Source: JAPPHA01 sp963662815
GTDB lineage: Bacteria; Pseudomonadota; Alphaproteobacteria; Rhodobacterales; Rhodobacteraceae
Direction: 5' to 3'
Length of the DNA stretch: 64,000 nucleotides
NCBI GenBank assembly: GCA_963662815.2
Contig: CAXXWA010000032.1
Location: 62,001 to 126,000, forward strand
Position 1 is the stretch's first letter, and every line of letters begins with the position of its first letter. Below are positions 8,989-19,010 of this stretch, in pieces. Both the position numbers and the translations under genes were made by a program. The notes under the pieces are model-generated. The model was given only the letters and a program-made list of their open reading frames with translations. It made no database searches and was not told the DNA's origin.

Positions 8989-10497
8989 TCATCGCCACCA
9001 GTACGACGGGCTCAAGAGCGACAGGACCGCAAGGACCTCAAGGCGGCCAACCATCATGGTGATGCCGAGGACCAGCATGGCCGGGTCCGTGATGTCCAGA
9101 TATCCGATCGGACCGGTGTTCTGAATGCTTGCGATCGGTGCAGTGTTGCTCAGGCTCGCGACAGCCAGTGCCAGGCTTTCCTCAAAACCCAGACCTGTCG
9201 CCGTCAACGCCAGCGTTGCCGCGGCAAGCGCCATGAAGAACAAAACCATGAAAACCCAGGCGACATAGGCGCCCTGCCTGCGGATCATCCTTGCCCGCTC
9301 GCCCGCGCCGCCCACCGAACTTGGATGGCTTAGGCGCGTCAGCTCGCGCCGTCCGTGTTTGTAGACCGCGTAAACGCGTAGCAGCTTGATGCCGCCCGCA
9401 GTGGTGGCGACCCCGCCGCCCATGCTCGCAAGACCCATCAGTACCAGACCGGTGGTGCCGACATCGAAAAGCGTGTTTTCGGAGCCCCAGAGCGAACTTT
9501 CAAAACCGGTCGTCGTCAGAAACGACATAACCGTAAAAACCGATCCCCAGAGAACCGCGAGCAGCGATTCGGGATCCGGGCGGGAACCGGACTCGGCAAC
9601 CAGGAAGACAAACCTAAGCAGCATGAAGAGCGGAATAACGAAAACGCAGGCCAGAGCGAGGTTTATTTCCTTGTCTCTCTTGAACGACCGCCAGTTCCGC
9701 AGGTCCCTGTCGAAGGTCTGGCTGTGGCGCGACACTGCAAGAACGAGGAACAGGAAGACGAAGACCTCGCCCAGGATGCCGCTCGCAGAACCGCCGAGTC
9801 CGCCGACGGGGGAGATGCCGCTCGTCGAGATTACGGCCATGGAATGCGACAACGCCACAAACGTCCGGTCGCCGGCTAGCGCAAGGGCGACCGCAAGCAG
9901 AATGGTTACTCCGAAATAGACTGGAGCGATCCGCCGCAGATGGCGGGCGAGGCGCTTGGACATGTCGGAGGCGGCAATCTCTTCTCCAGGTTGATGAATG
10001 CTGCGCGACACGTTCTGCATTTCGAATCCGCCGATTCCGAGGGGGGCAAACACGGCAAAGGCGACCACCAGGACGAGAAGCCCTCCGAGCCAGGCGACCA
10101 GCGAACGCCACAGGTGAAGCGACTCCGGCAAGAGTTGAGGATCGGGAAACAGCGTCGCCCCGGTTGTCGTAAGGCACGCAAGCATCTCGAAATACGCGTC
10201 CAGGAGTCGCGTCGACGGGGATAGATGGGCTAGCGGCATGCCTAGCATTAGAGGGAGGACAAGGAAGCTGAGCGAGACCTCCAGGAGCGGAAACCGCTGC
10301 GAGTGCTGACGCTTGCGAGTGGACGTCGCGATGGCAACCATCACCGAGAGGATCAGAAGGAACGTCCCGTGATAGAGAAACGTGCGCGCGACAGGCCAGT
10401 TCTCCTGCCAGCCCGCATGAATCATCGGCACATACATTGCGATGGACGAGATCATCGCGAGCGTAACGATGAACGGCTGTTTTCCGATGTACTTCAT
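8989..10497 (-). CDS. trkH: Trk potassium uptake membrane subunit TrkH
   Basis: The 502-residue integral membrane protein is the K+-translocating subunit of the low-affinity Trk system, driven and gated through TrkA. The four pore-loop repeats can be read in order: TTTGATLF, STSGISPVGG, TTTGFES and LSNTAPIASI. About ten hydrophobic segments fit the TrkH/Ktr fold. It lies 24 bp downstream of trkA, its partner, and is probably cotranscribed with it and the ntr genes. Confidence 0.95.
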   Translation of the reverse strand: MKYIGKQPFIVTLAMISSIAMYVPMIHAGWQENWPVARTFLYHGTFLLILSVMVAIATSTRKRQHSQRFPLLEVSLSFLVLPLMLGMPLAHLSPSTRLLDAYFEMLACLTTTGATLFPDPQLLPESLHLWRSLVAWLGGLLVLVVAFAVFAPLGIGGFEMQNVSRSIHQPGEEIAASDMSKRLARHLRRIAPVYFGVTILLAVALALAGDRTFVALSHSMAVISTSGISPVGGLGGSASGILGEVFVFLFLVLAVSRHSQTFDRDLRNWRSFKRDKEINLALACVFVIPLFMLLRFVFLVAESGSRPDPESLLAVLWGSVFTVMSFLTTTGFESSLWGSENTLFDVGTTGLVLMGLASMGGGVATTAGGIKLLRVYAVYKHGRRELTRLSHPSSVGGAGERARMIRRQGAYVAWVFMVLFFMALAAATLALTATGLGFEESLALAVASLSNTAPIASIQNTGPIGYLDITDPAMLVLGITMMVGRLEVLAVLSLLSPSYWWR

Positions 10498-10521
10498 GTT
10501 CGAAGCCGCATTACGGCAGAA

Positions 10522-11868
10522 TCAAATCAACAGGCCCAATTCAGGCACGATGCTGATAAGGCTGAAGATGACAACCTCGTCGCCTTCGGAAACCACGGTA
10601 TCCCCTCTCGGACAGGTGACGATGCCGGACTTCCTGATGCCCCCGATCAGCGATCCCTTTGGAAGGCCGATTTCGCGAATGGAGCGGCCTGCCATCGGCG
10701 ACCCGGACTGTACTTCCGCCTCAATCACTTCCGCTTCCGCATCTCCGATTGAGTAAACGGAGTTCACCTTTCCATGCCGTATGTGGCGCAAAATCGAAGA
10801 CACCGTGACGGCCCGCGGGTTGATGAACTGGTCGATGCCGAGCGGTACCCTAAGGGAAATCAGGCTCGGGTCGTTGACCAGGGAAATCGTCATTGGACAG
10901 CCGTATGTCTTCGCCCGAACCGCAGTCAGCAGGTTTGTCTTGTCGTCCTCGGTGAGCGCGAGCACAGCGTCCGCATTCTCTATTCCGGCCTCTTCAAGCA
11001 TTTCCATCCGCAGCCCGTCACCGTTAAGCACAATCGTGCGGTCGAGGGCATCTGCCGCGGTCTCGGCGACGCTGCGGTCGATTTCAATGATCCTGGCGCG
11101 AACCCTGCGAGGGCCGGACTCCAGCCGCTTCGCTACGGTCAGGCCCACGTTTCCCCCGCCAATGATGACAACCCTTTCGTGTCTCCCCTCTGACTTCCCG
11201 AAAATTTCCAGAGTCCGGTCCCGGTCCTCCTCGTGCGCGAAAACATATACTTCGTCGCCGGAATAGAGCTGATCATCGGAGTCGGGCACGAAGAGCGTGC
11301 CCGAACGTCTGACGCCGACGACAATGGCGCGCAGGGTCGAAAAAAGCTCGGACATCTGGCGGAGAGACGTCTGCAGAACGGAACACTCCTCGTCGAGCAG
11401 GATGCCGACAAGGATCAGGCTGCCGTCGAGGAAGTCTTCCGAGTCGAATGTTTCCGATGCCGTGAACTGCTGCAGGGCGGCCTCGGCAACTTCGCGTTCC
11501 GGCGAAATCAGGATGTCGACCGGAAGGCGGTCATCACCCAGTTGATGAAGGTTCATGTACGTCCTCGACCTGAGCCTCGCCACCTTCCTCGGTACTGAAA
11601 AGACCGAATGGGCCACCTGGCAGGTTACGATATTGACCTCGTCGGAAGCAGTTGCGGCAATGATCATTTGCGCATCGTGCGCGCCGGCGCGTTCCAGAAC
11701 GTCTGGATAGGACGCGAAGCCGGTCACCCCCTCGACGTCGAACATTTCGGTGGCACGCGCCACCAGGTCGGGATCGTTGTCAACGATAGTGACGTCGTTC
11801 TGTTCCCGCGAAAGATGGCGTGCAATCTGGGAGCCGACCTGTCCCGCGCCGCAGATGATGATGTTCAT
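10522..11868 (-). CDS. trkA: Trk system NAD-binding regulatory protein TrkA
   Basis: The 448-residue cytosolic protein gates TrkH and binds nucleotides. It has two tandem RCK units: the first Rossmann fold begins with IIICGAGQVGSQIAR, the second near residue 230 with VVIIGGGNVGLTVAKRL, each followed by an RCK_C domain. The length and duplication are standard for proteobacterial TrkA. It sits between ntrX (56 bp upstream) and trkH, the conserved alphaproteobacterial order. Confidence 0.95.
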   Translation of the reverse strand: MNIIICGAGQVGSQIARHLSREQNDVTIVDNDPDLVARATEMFDVEGVTGFASYPDVLERAGAHDAQMIIAATASDEVNIVTCQVAHSVFSVPRKVARLRSRTYMNLHQLGDDRLPVDILISPEREVAEAALQQFTASETFDSEDFLDGSLILVGILLDEECSVLQTSLRQMSELFSTLRAIVVGVRRSGTLFVPDSDDQLYSGDEVYVFAHEEDRDRTLEIFGKSEGRHERVVIIGGGNVGLTVAKRLESGPRRVRARIIEIDRSVAETAADALDRTIVLNGDGLRMEMLEEAGIENADAVLALTEDDKTNLLTAVRAKTYGCPMTISLVNDPSLISLRVPLGIDQFINPRAVTVSSILRHIRHGKVNSVYSIGDAEAEVIEAEVQSGSPMAGRSIREIGLPKGSLIGGIRKSGIVTCPRGDTVVSEGDEVVIFSLISIVPELGLLI

Positions 11869-11924
11869 TGGAGTCTCCCCGCCGGAGTCTGGTCGCGGGC
11901 GTCAACAGGGTTCGGCTTGCCAGG

Positions 11925-13433
11925 TCACGCGCTGCCAGGATGAGGCGTGCGCTCTGCGAGATTCGCTTGCAACTTGCGCCCGCCGCCGTCGTCGGCCGCT
12001 TCCCGGCTGTCGCTCCGCTCCGGCTTCGCCCCTGCACCATCGCGGTCCGAAACCACCGCCATGCGGACTCCGTCGGTGCTGGATGTCACGACGTTCAGCA
12101 TTCTGAGTTTGCGATGCAGTGCCGAGCGTTCCATTTCGACGAACCTTGCGGTGTTGGTGATGTTTCCTCCGAAACGGTTTACCTGCGCAAGCAGGTACTC
12201 GCGTTCGAAGGCTTCCCGCGCGTCGCGCAGGTTCAGCGTGGTGTAGACTCCGCCCAAGCCGAAGTCGCTCGAATTCCTCCCGCCCTTCTGCTCCGAAAGT
12301 TCGTGCGGTCCTATCGGTTCTCCTTCCGGGCCAAGGATCAGCGTCCGCTCGATGACGTTGCGCAGCTGCCGAATGTTCCCGGGCCAGTTCATCGACTCGA
12401 GCATGTTCACCGTGTCCGGTTCCAGCCTGCGAAGGGGAAGTCCCTGGTTTTGGTTGAATTCCTGGATGAAGAATTCTGAAATCCGGCGAATATCCTCGCG
12501 CCTGCCGTCTAGCGGCGGCACGGTGATCGGAACCACGTTCAGCCTGTGGTACAGTTCCTCACGAAAGTTCCCGTTGGCGATCTCCGACTTGAGGTCTCGG
12601 GTGGATGACGAGACCACCCTGAGGTCGACCCGGACCTTGTCGGCCCCCCCGATTCTCGTGAACTGCTGCTCCACGAGCACGCGCAGGATCTTGGACTGGG
12701 TGCCGAGCGGCATGTCCGCGACTTCGTCGAAGTAGAGTGTACCGCCATGGGCCTGTTCAAGGAGCCCGGGCTCGTGTCCGCGTTCCGGCGTCTCACGACC
12801 GAAAAGCACCGCTTCCATGCGATCAGGTTCGATCGAAGCGGAATTCACGCAGATGAAGGGCGCGGCGGCACGATCCGAATTCGCGTGAATGTATCGCGCG
12901 GCAACCTCCTTTCCTGAGCCTGACGGGCCGTAAAGCATGACCCGGCTGTTCGTCCGCGTCACCTTGTCGAGCTTGACTTTCATGGTGCGGAAGGCAGCCG
13001 AGTCCCCGATCATGATCGAGGATGTCAGATCGCGATGCCGGAGGCTGGCGTTTTCGCGGCGCAGCCGCGACGCTTCCATCGCGCGAGCAACGGTGACGGA
13101 AAGCTGATCGATATTGAACGGTTTCTCGATGAAGTCGTAGGCGCCTTCCTTCACTGCGGCAACCGCGATCTCGATGTTGCCGTGACCGGAAATTATGACC
13201 ACCGGAATGTCGGGATTGTCGCGCTGCACGGACTTCAGGATCTCGATGCCGTCCAGCCGGCTTCCCTTGAGCCAGATGTCGAGAATGATGAGATCCGGCG
13301 CTTCGCGGTTGATCTCCGCGAACGCCTCGTCGGAGGACGCGGCAAGCCGAGTTGCGTACGCCTCGTCCCGAAGGATGTCCGCGACCAGTTCGCGAATGTC
13401 GCGCTCGTCATCCACGATCAGTATGTCACCCAT
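11925..13433 (-). CDS. ntrX: nitrogen response regulator NtrX
   Basis: The 502-residue response regulator pairs with NtrY. The receiver domain has the acidic pocket DDE (9-10) and the phosphoacceptor Asp in LIILDIW (D52). The AAA+ domain has Walker A GPSGSGKE and the Walker B-like TLYFDEVADMP. The region where GAFTGA would sit reads FGRETPERGHEPGLLEQAHGG, so there is no sigma-54 contact loop; this is known for alphaproteobacterial NtrX and agrees with its proposed sigma-70-type regulation. A C-terminal FIS-type helix-turn-helix (NITNTARFVEMERSALHRK) is present. It starts 18 bp after ntrY. Confidence 0.95.
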   Translation of the reverse strand: MGDILIVDDERDIRELVADILRDEAYATRLAASSDEAFAEINREAPDLIILDIWLKGSRLDGIEILKSVQRDNPDIPVVIISGHGNIEIAVAAVKEGAYDFIEKPFNIDQLSVTVARAMEASRLRRENASLRHRDLTSSIMIGDSAAFRTMKVKLDKVTRTNSRVMLYGPSGSGKEVAARYIHANSDRAAAPFICVNSASIEPDRMEAVLFGRETPERGHEPGLLEQAHGGTLYFDEVADMPLGTQSKILRVLVEQQFTRIGGADKVRVDLRVVSSSTRDLKSEIANGNFREELYHRLNVVPITVPPLDGRREDIRRISEFFIQEFNQNQGLPLRRLEPDTVNMLESMNWPGNIRQLRNVIERTLILGPEGEPIGPHELSEQKGGRNSSDFGLGGVYTTLNLRDAREAFEREYLLAQVNRFGGNITNTARFVEMERSALHRKLRMLNVVTSSTDGVRMAVVSDRDGAGAKPERSDSREAADDGGGRKLQANLAERTPHPGSA

Positions 13434-13451
13434 TCCGGTTTCCCCTTGCGA

Positions 13452-15728
13452 TCATGCGACCGCCTCCTGTTCCGGCCCCGTAAGCGAGGGATGAGTGCCG
13501 CGCTCGATGACTCCGGGAAGAACAATTCGCGCAAGCGCCCCGACATGCTCGCATCCTTCAAACTTCTGCGCATCGAGCAGTTCGAGCGTGCCGCCATGCT
13601 GCTCGATGATCTTGCGAACGATCGAAAGGCCGAGGCCGGTCCCTTCGTCCCTGTGCGTGACATACGGTTCGAACAGCCGCGATCTCTGCCCCGCAGGCAG
13701 GCCGATACCGTTGTCGGCGACGCACAACTCGACATGATCATGACCCGACTTGGCGGAAATCCGAACTTCCGGAGCATAGGACCCGCCGTTGCCGGCGGCC
13801 ATGAATGCCTCGACCGCCTCTCCCGCGTTCTTGATGAGATTGATCAGGGCTTGCGAAATCATGGTCGCGTCGACGCTGACCATGACTGCATTTTCGAAGT
13901 TCTCGAGCCGAACCGTGATTCCGGGAAGGGCGTTTCGCTGCAAAGCGACGGTGTCCTCGACCAGTTTCCTGAGGTCGTGCGGCGCCTGCTTGGGTTCGGG
14001 CATGCGGGCAAATCGCGAGAATTCGTCCACGATGCGCCTGAGGTCGTTGGTCTGGCGGATGATGACGTCGGAATACTGGTCCAGCGTTTCCACCCTGTCG
14101 CCGACAACTGGGCGGAGCTTGCGGCGAAGCTGTTCCGCGGACAAGCGAATCGGAGTCAAAGGGTTCTTGATTTCATGTGCGATTCGCCGCGCGACATCTC
14201 CCCAGGCAGCCATGCGCTGCGCCGAGATCAGCTGCGTAACGTCGTCGAATGTCACGACAAATCCTTCCAGCAACCGGTTTTCCTTGTACCGGCCGGCAAT
14301 CCTTACAAGCAGAATTTCCGATTTCCTGGATCGCGTAAGATGCACCTCTCCCTGGCTTACAGACGAATTCCCGACCTGCAGGTCGTTGAAGAGTCTGCTG
14401 AACTCGGGAACCATTTCAGTCAGCCCCCTGCCGACAGACTCGGTTCCGTCCAGATTCAGGAGCGCCTGCGCGGCCGCGTTCACCACCTCTATGTTTCCCC
14501 TTGCGTCGAGTCCGATCACTCCGGCCGTGACCCCCGAAAGGACGCTGTCGAACAGCCGGCGCCGACGCTCGGTGCTCGCGTGCGCTGCGATCAGGTCGTC
14601 GCGCTGGCGCTTCACCTGACGCGTCATGTGATTGAATACACGTCCAAGAACAGCGAATTCGTCGTCGCCCCTGGCCTCCCTCACGCGCACGTCCAGGTCG
14701 CCGCCGCTTACGAGTTGGGCGGCCTCTGCCAACCTGCCGACCGGTCGCGCCAGGCGCTCTCCGATCCAGAGTCCGATCCAGATCGCACCGAGAATGACGA
14801 GCACGGCAAACCCGAGGTAGACGAGGCCAAGGTCAAACAGGAGTCGTCCCCTCTCCCCTTCCAGCTCGTGGTACAGCTGCGCGGTCTCGGTGGTTTCGTC
14901 GAGCAGGTTGAGAATGTTGCCGTCCACAGTGCGCGACACGTAGAGATAGTTGTCGAGATAGGACGGAATCTTGGCCAAAGCGCGGAATTCGTTGTTGTTC
15001 CAGTCCTTGATAACGACCACCTCGCCGTCCGCGGCCCGAACGATCTCCGCTTCTGTCGGCGCCTCATAGTCGAACAGATAACTCCGGTCGCCGCGCGCCC
15101 GGAGGGACGCCTGCCCGTCAATCACGAACGCCTCCTTGAAGCCGCGCTGGATCCTTGACTGGCCCTGCGTCAGGATTTCCCGCACGACGGTTTCCTGGCC
15201 GAGCGGTTCGATAGTTCGTTGACGGGCCAGGAAGTTTGCAAGAATGAGAGCATCCTCGATCAGATGGTCTCGTTCCTGTTTCTCATAGGCCTGCGCTGCG
15301 GACAGCGAAGACCCGATGGCGTCCCTGACGCGCTCGGAAAACCAGCTCTCCACGCCGAAGTTAAGCGTCACGGTCGCAATTACGGCGACCAGAACTGTCG
15401 GAACGAGCGCAATGCCGGCAAACACGCCCGAGAGGCGAAGATGGAGACTCGATCCGGCCGACCTCGCCCGCCGCGCCGCTAGGAGCTGATATATGCGACG
15501 AGCGACTAGGGCTGTCACCCCCGCGACGTAGACGAAGTCGAGGAGAAAGATCAGCCGCAAGCCCTGCACGGAAATGCGGTCGCCGAACCGGCCCGTCGCC
15601 AGGACGGTCAGTGCCGCAAGCATCGGACCCAGGAAGACCAGGCCGAGGTTCAGGGCAGTCTGCACCCTGCCCGTCCGCTTCCAGTCGTTCAGGCGCGACA
15701 AAACATTCCCGGATTCTTTCTGATTCAC
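13452..15728 (-). CDS. ntrY: nitrogen sensor histidine kinase NtrY
   Basis: The 758-residue membrane kinase senses nitrogen or redox status and phosphorylates NtrX. The N-terminal third has hydrophobic segments flanking a periplasmic sensor region. It is followed by HAMP (near LARPVGRLAEAAQLVSGGDLDVRV), PAS, the H-box (RIAHEIKNPLTPIRLSAEQL) with the phosphoacceptor His, and the ATPase domain (DNGIGLP, GTGLGLSIV). Size and domain order match the family. It lies 50 bp after ntrC. Confidence 0.95.
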   Translation of the reverse strand: MNQKESGNVLSRLNDWKRTGRVQTALNLGLVFLGPMLAALTVLATGRFGDRISVQGLRLIFLLDFVYVAGVTALVARRIYQLLAARRARSAGSSLHLRLSGVFAGIALVPTVLVAVIATVTLNFGVESWFSERVRDAIGSSLSAAQAYEKQERDHLIEDALILANFLARQRTIEPLGQETVVREILTQGQSRIQRGFKEAFVIDGQASLRARGDRSYLFDYEAPTEAEIVRAADGEVVVIKDWNNNEFRALAKIPSYLDNYLYVSRTVDGNILNLLDETTETAQLYHELEGERGRLLFDLGLVYLGFAVLVILGAIWIGLWIGERLARPVGRLAEAAQLVSGGDLDVRVREARGDDEFAVLGRVFNHMTRQVKRQRDDLIAAHASTERRRRLFDSVLSGVTAGVIGLDARGNIEVVNAAAQALLNLDGTESVGRGLTEMVPEFSRLFNDLQVGNSSVSQGEVHLTRSRKSEILLVRIAGRYKENRLLEGFVVTFDDVTQLISAQRMAAWGDVARRIAHEIKNPLTPIRLSAEQLRRKLRPVVGDRVETLDQYSDVIIRQTNDLRRIVDEFSRFARMPEPKQAPHDLRKLVEDTVALQRNALPGITVRLENFENAVMVSVDATMISQALINLIKNAGEAVEAFMAAGNGGSYAPEVRISAKSGHDHVELCVADNGIGLPAGQRSRLFEPYVTHRDEGTGLGLSIVRKIIEQHGGTLELLDAQKFEGCEHVGALARIVLPGVIERGTHPSLTGPEQEAVA

Positions 15729-15778
15729 GTGGATGCAGACCGCAGTTGTTACATTATTGCGTCACTCATGTTGCCCGA

Positions 15779-17191
15779 CTACATCAACTTTCGGGTGCGT
15801 GTCACTTCAATATTCAACTCCCTTATCTTTTTCCGAAGAGTGTTGCGGTTGATGCCAAGCAATGACGCCGCCCTTACCTGGTTCCCCCGTGTTGCGGAAA
15901 GCGACAGGGCCAATAGCGGCAGCTCCACCTGCCGAATGATGCGGTTGTACAGACCTGGTGGCGGCAGGGCGGCACCGTGGAGTTCGAATTGCCGGCGAAT
16001 TTGCGCCTCAACGGCAGATGACAGCGATGACCCAGCACCGGCTTCGACGCCACCCGGCGAGGACCGTCGGAGGGTCTCGGCGACGAAATCTCCGCCGACT
16101 TCGTCGTCCGGGCACAATAGTATCAGTTGCTGGACGAAGTTTTCGAGTTCGCGCACGTTTCCTGGCCATGCCAGCGAGCGCATGCATTCGAGGCCGTCCT
16201 TGCTAATGGTTTTCGAAGCGGAGTCAGGCTGTCCGGACGTGCGCAGGAAGTGCGCGGCGAGAGCAGGAAGGTCGTCCAGGCGCTCTCTGAGCGGCGGAAG
16301 ACCGATAGGGATGACGTTCAGCCGGTAGAACAGGTCTTCTCGAAACAGGCCCCTGTCCACGAGGGTGTCGACGGGCTCCCGCGTCGACGAAACGAATCTG
16401 AGGTTTCTTTCCCGGATGCGCGGCTCGCGCAGCAGGGCAAGCAAGTGCTGCTGGGTGTCGGCAGGCATGTCTCCCACTTCGTCCAGGTGGACGGTGGCCG
16501 GCCCGTCCGGCGCCGCCTTCTGCGCGACTCCGGTCTTCGCCCCGGCTGCCGGGCCGTCACGCCGGAGCAGGAGGGAATCCAGCGCCTCAGGCGTTGCTGC
16601 TGCGGCGCTGATTTCCAGGAACGGCTGGTCCCTCCGATGACCCAGCCCGTGCAGCGTCCGGGCAACAAGATTCTTGCCGGTGCCGCTCTCGCCGGAAATC
16701 ATGACGTGCAGATCCGTGTTCAGGACGCGCGCAAGAATCCTGTAAACGCCCTGCATGGCGGGAGAGCTGCCGACCAGCGGCAACGGCTGCCCGGTTCCGC
16801 GCTCGCCGTCGGCTGGCCTCACCGATGGCAGGGGCGAAAGCGCCTTGCTGACCTTGAGCAGGAGATCCTTGAGGTCAAATGGCTTGGGAAGGTAGTCGTA
16901 GGCACCCGACTCAGCTGCCCTGACTGCGGTCAAGACCGTATTCTGCGCGGATATAACGATGACGGGAAGGTCGGGGCGCTTGCGACGTATCGACGGCAGC
17001 AGGTCAAGGCCGTTGCCATCCGGCATCATCACGTCTGAAACGATGACGTCGCCTTCGCCCTCTTCGACCCACCTCCAGAGCGTTGATGCGCTGCCGGTCG
17101 CGCGTACCTTGCAACCTGCCCGCGAGAACGCCTGCGTCAGTACCGTCCGGATCGTACGGTCGTCATCCGCAATGAGTATGGTTCCATCCAT
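15779..17191 (-). CDS. ntrC: nitrogen response regulator NtrC (GAFTGA motif missing)
   Basis: The 470-residue regulator has a receiver domain with Asp in IVSDVMMPDG (D53), an AAA+ domain with Walker A GESGTGKN, Walker B-like VHLDEVGDMP, the arginine-finger region GLFREDLFYRLNVIPI, and a C-terminal FIS-like HTH (NQVRAASLLGINRNTLRKKI). The segment that in enterobacterial NtrC reads GAFTGA is here LLRRDGPAAGAKTGVAQK, with no conserved loop. Family knowledge: NtrC proteins without GAFTGA in Rhodobacter capsulatus act with sigma-70 RNA polymerase. The ATG directly follows the ntrB stop codon, indicating translational coupling. Confidence 0.93.
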   Translation of the reverse strand: MDGTILIADDDRTIRTVLTQAFSRAGCKVRATGSASTLWRWVEEGEGDVIVSDVMMPDGNGLDLLPSIRRKRPDLPVIVISAQNTVLTAVRAAESGAYDYLPKPFDLKDLLLKVSKALSPLPSVRPADGERGTGQPLPLVGSSPAMQGVYRILARVLNTDLHVMISGESGTGKNLVARTLHGLGHRRDQPFLEISAAAATPEALDSLLLRRDGPAAGAKTGVAQKAAPDGPATVHLDEVGDMPADTQQHLLALLREPRIRERNLRFVSSTREPVDTLVDRGLFREDLFYRLNVIPIGLPPLRERLDDLPALAAHFLRTSGQPDSASKTISKDGLECMRSLAWPGNVRELENFVQQLILLCPDDEVGGDFVAETLRRSSPGGVEAGAGSSLSSAVEAQIRRQFELHGAALPPPGLYNRIIRQVELPLLALSLSATRGNQVRAASLLGINRNTLRKKIRELNIEVTRTRKLM

Positions 17192-18268
17192 CTATGCACG
17201 TTCCTCAACTTGCCTCCAGAGCGGGAGACGTACCCGAAATACGGTTCGTCCGGCTTCACTTTCACACTCGACGAGACCTCCATGTGCGGCAACGACCTGG
17301 GAAACGAGCGAAAGGCCGAGCCCGTTTCCTTTTGCCTTGCTTGTCACAAAGGGCTCGAAGATCTCGGGAAGCAAGTCGGACGGTATGCCCGGGCCATTGT
17401 CAATGATCTCGATGTGCAGGGGCACGCTCTCGGACTTCGCACCTTTTGCGGCGAACTTGATCCCGGACTTGTAGAACGTCCTGATTCGAATCACGCCGCG
17501 GAGCGGGTCGACGGATTCGGTCGCGTTCTTTACGATGTTCTGGAATGCCCGCAACAGTTGGTCGGGGTCGCCCGACGCCTCCGGGAGCGAAGGGTCGAAG
17601 TCCTTCAGGAAGCTCACGTTCCGCGCGTAACCGGCCTGCGCTCCCCTGCAGGCGCGGTCCAGAACGTCGTGGACGTTGACAGGCCGCCTCTCGACCGGGC
17701 GCTGGTCGACGAATAGCTCGACCCTGTCGACGAGCTGTCCGATCCTGCGCGCTTCCTGCCCGATCAACTCTGCGAGTTCTGCATCTTCCGGACCTGCATT
17801 CATTCCGAGGAGTTGTGCCGCGCCGCTGATCCCTGCCAGCGGGTTGCGGATTTCGTGCGCAAGCATCCCCGCCATTGCGGTCACGGATCTGGCCGCAGCC
17901 AGATGCGTCAGCGATCTGTGGATCTTTTCGGTCGAACCGGTCGGTTGAACAATGACCAGCAACGCATTGTCATTCGGGCTGATGCTGCAGACGTGCAGAT
18001 TGCACGGCATGGCCCGGAGGTCGGCGACCGACAGCACCACATTGTACTGCGTGATGCGGTTGGCGCCCTCCCGCGCCTGATGGATCGTGTCCCCGAACAC
18101 CGTGTTCCGGCCGAACATCTCGGTGATGTCGCGCCCCCGCATCTGGCGCGCCGAAAGGTTCTGCAACTGTTCCGCCGCGGCGTTCGAAACCGTCACCGTG
18201 TTGTCGGACGCGATGACGAAGGCGGGAAACGGCAGTGCGCTCCAGATGCTGTCAAAGGAAACCGTCAA
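17192..18268 (-). CDS. ntrB: nitrogen sensor histidine kinase/phosphatase NtrB
   Basis: The 358-residue soluble kinase controls NtrC phosphorylation in response to PII. It has an N-terminal PAS domain, an H-box (AGMLAHEIRNPLAGISGAAQLL), an N-box region (AFQNIVKNATESV) and G-boxes (DNGPGIP, GNGLGLSLV). Length is normal. It is the first recognisable gene of the minus-strand run; the dusB gene that often precedes it in relatives is absent, and decayed sequence lies upstream instead. Confidence 0.95.
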   Translation of the reverse strand: MTVSFDSIWSALPFPAFVIASDNTVTVSNAAAEQLQNLSARQMRGRDITEMFGRNTVFGDTIHQAREGANRITQYNVVLSVADLRAMPCNLHVCSISPNDNALLVIVQPTGSTEKIHRSLTHLAAARSVTAMAGMLAHEIRNPLAGISGAAQLLGMNAGPEDAELAELIGQEARRIGQLVDRVELFVDQRPVERRPVNVHDVLDRACRGAQAGYARNVSFLKDFDPSLPEASGDPDQLLRAFQNIVKNATESVDPLRGVIRIRTFYKSGIKFAAKGAKSESVPLHIEIIDNGPGIPSDLLPEIFEPFVTSKAKGNGLGLSLVSQVVAAHGGLVECESEAGRTVFRVRLPLWRQVEERA

Positions 18269-18828
18269 GCGAAGCAGTCAAGTGTCGTGGTTGAGGTGCC
18301 GTTGCGATCACGATGTGCGCGGCGCGGATTGCCAGCTGCAAGCCCGTGACGCACTCGGTTCCGTTTTGTGCCCAAGGAGAAGTCGGTCCCATCCTTACTG
18401 CCTGCTTTCTGGGCACCGTCGTGCTTATCGAAGCCAGCGTTTTCGTGCAATACCAGTGTCGTGCCGTTGTCGATCCGGGACAACTCTCCTAGCCTGAATA
18501 CCCAACAGCAGCATCCCATATGACAAGCGGATTTCCGGTTGTCACCGAAAATCGCGCGCTGCAGGCATGCCTGGCAAGCCGTGTGTCGTGATGGCCATGA
18601 GTTTCTGAACACAGTTCACCAGTTCCAAATCGCTCGACCGACACGCGCTCCCCGCTGAAGGTGAAGGATACGGCGCAGATCGGACCCCCGCAATTGACCT
18701 GATTCCCGCACTCATGCTTGTGCCGGCGGCCGGTTCCGGCCACCAGATGCCCCCGGCCCGCACAAGGGGCCTGGCACAGGTGCTCCGGATAAACTGCATG
18801 ATGTTGTGTTCAATGTTCAGGGCCGACA

Positions 18829-19010
18829 ATGACAAAGGACATGGCGCACCGCTTCCTCAACCCGAAGTCGCCGCGCCGGCGGCGCTACGAGGCGCTGCGC
18901 ACGCGCTTTGTCAAGCGATGCCCGATCGAGGAGGCGCCACGGCGCATCGGGCATTCCCGCGGATCCTTCCGCAACTTGTGCTCACAGTTCGTCAACGCCG
19001 AGGATCCCGG
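18829..19010 (+). pseudogene. N-terminal relic of a DDE transposase
   Basis: The translation MAHRFLNPKSPRRRRYEALR followed by RFV...IEEAPRRIGHSRGSFRNLCSQF is the N-terminal helix-turn-helix of a large transposase family whose members continue with LDLSPRRFRT.FGGLFLFLP. Homology stops near 19010, where sequence belonging to an opposite-strand DUF3991/TOPRIM relic begins, so this copy is truncated after about 60 residues. A second, longer relic of the same family lies at about 20990-21895. Confidence 0.6.

Noticed and set aside
13035..15158. 707-codon plus-strand open frame opposite ntrX/ntrY
   Set aside because: It is the antisense shadow of two unmistakable genes and has no recognisable domain.
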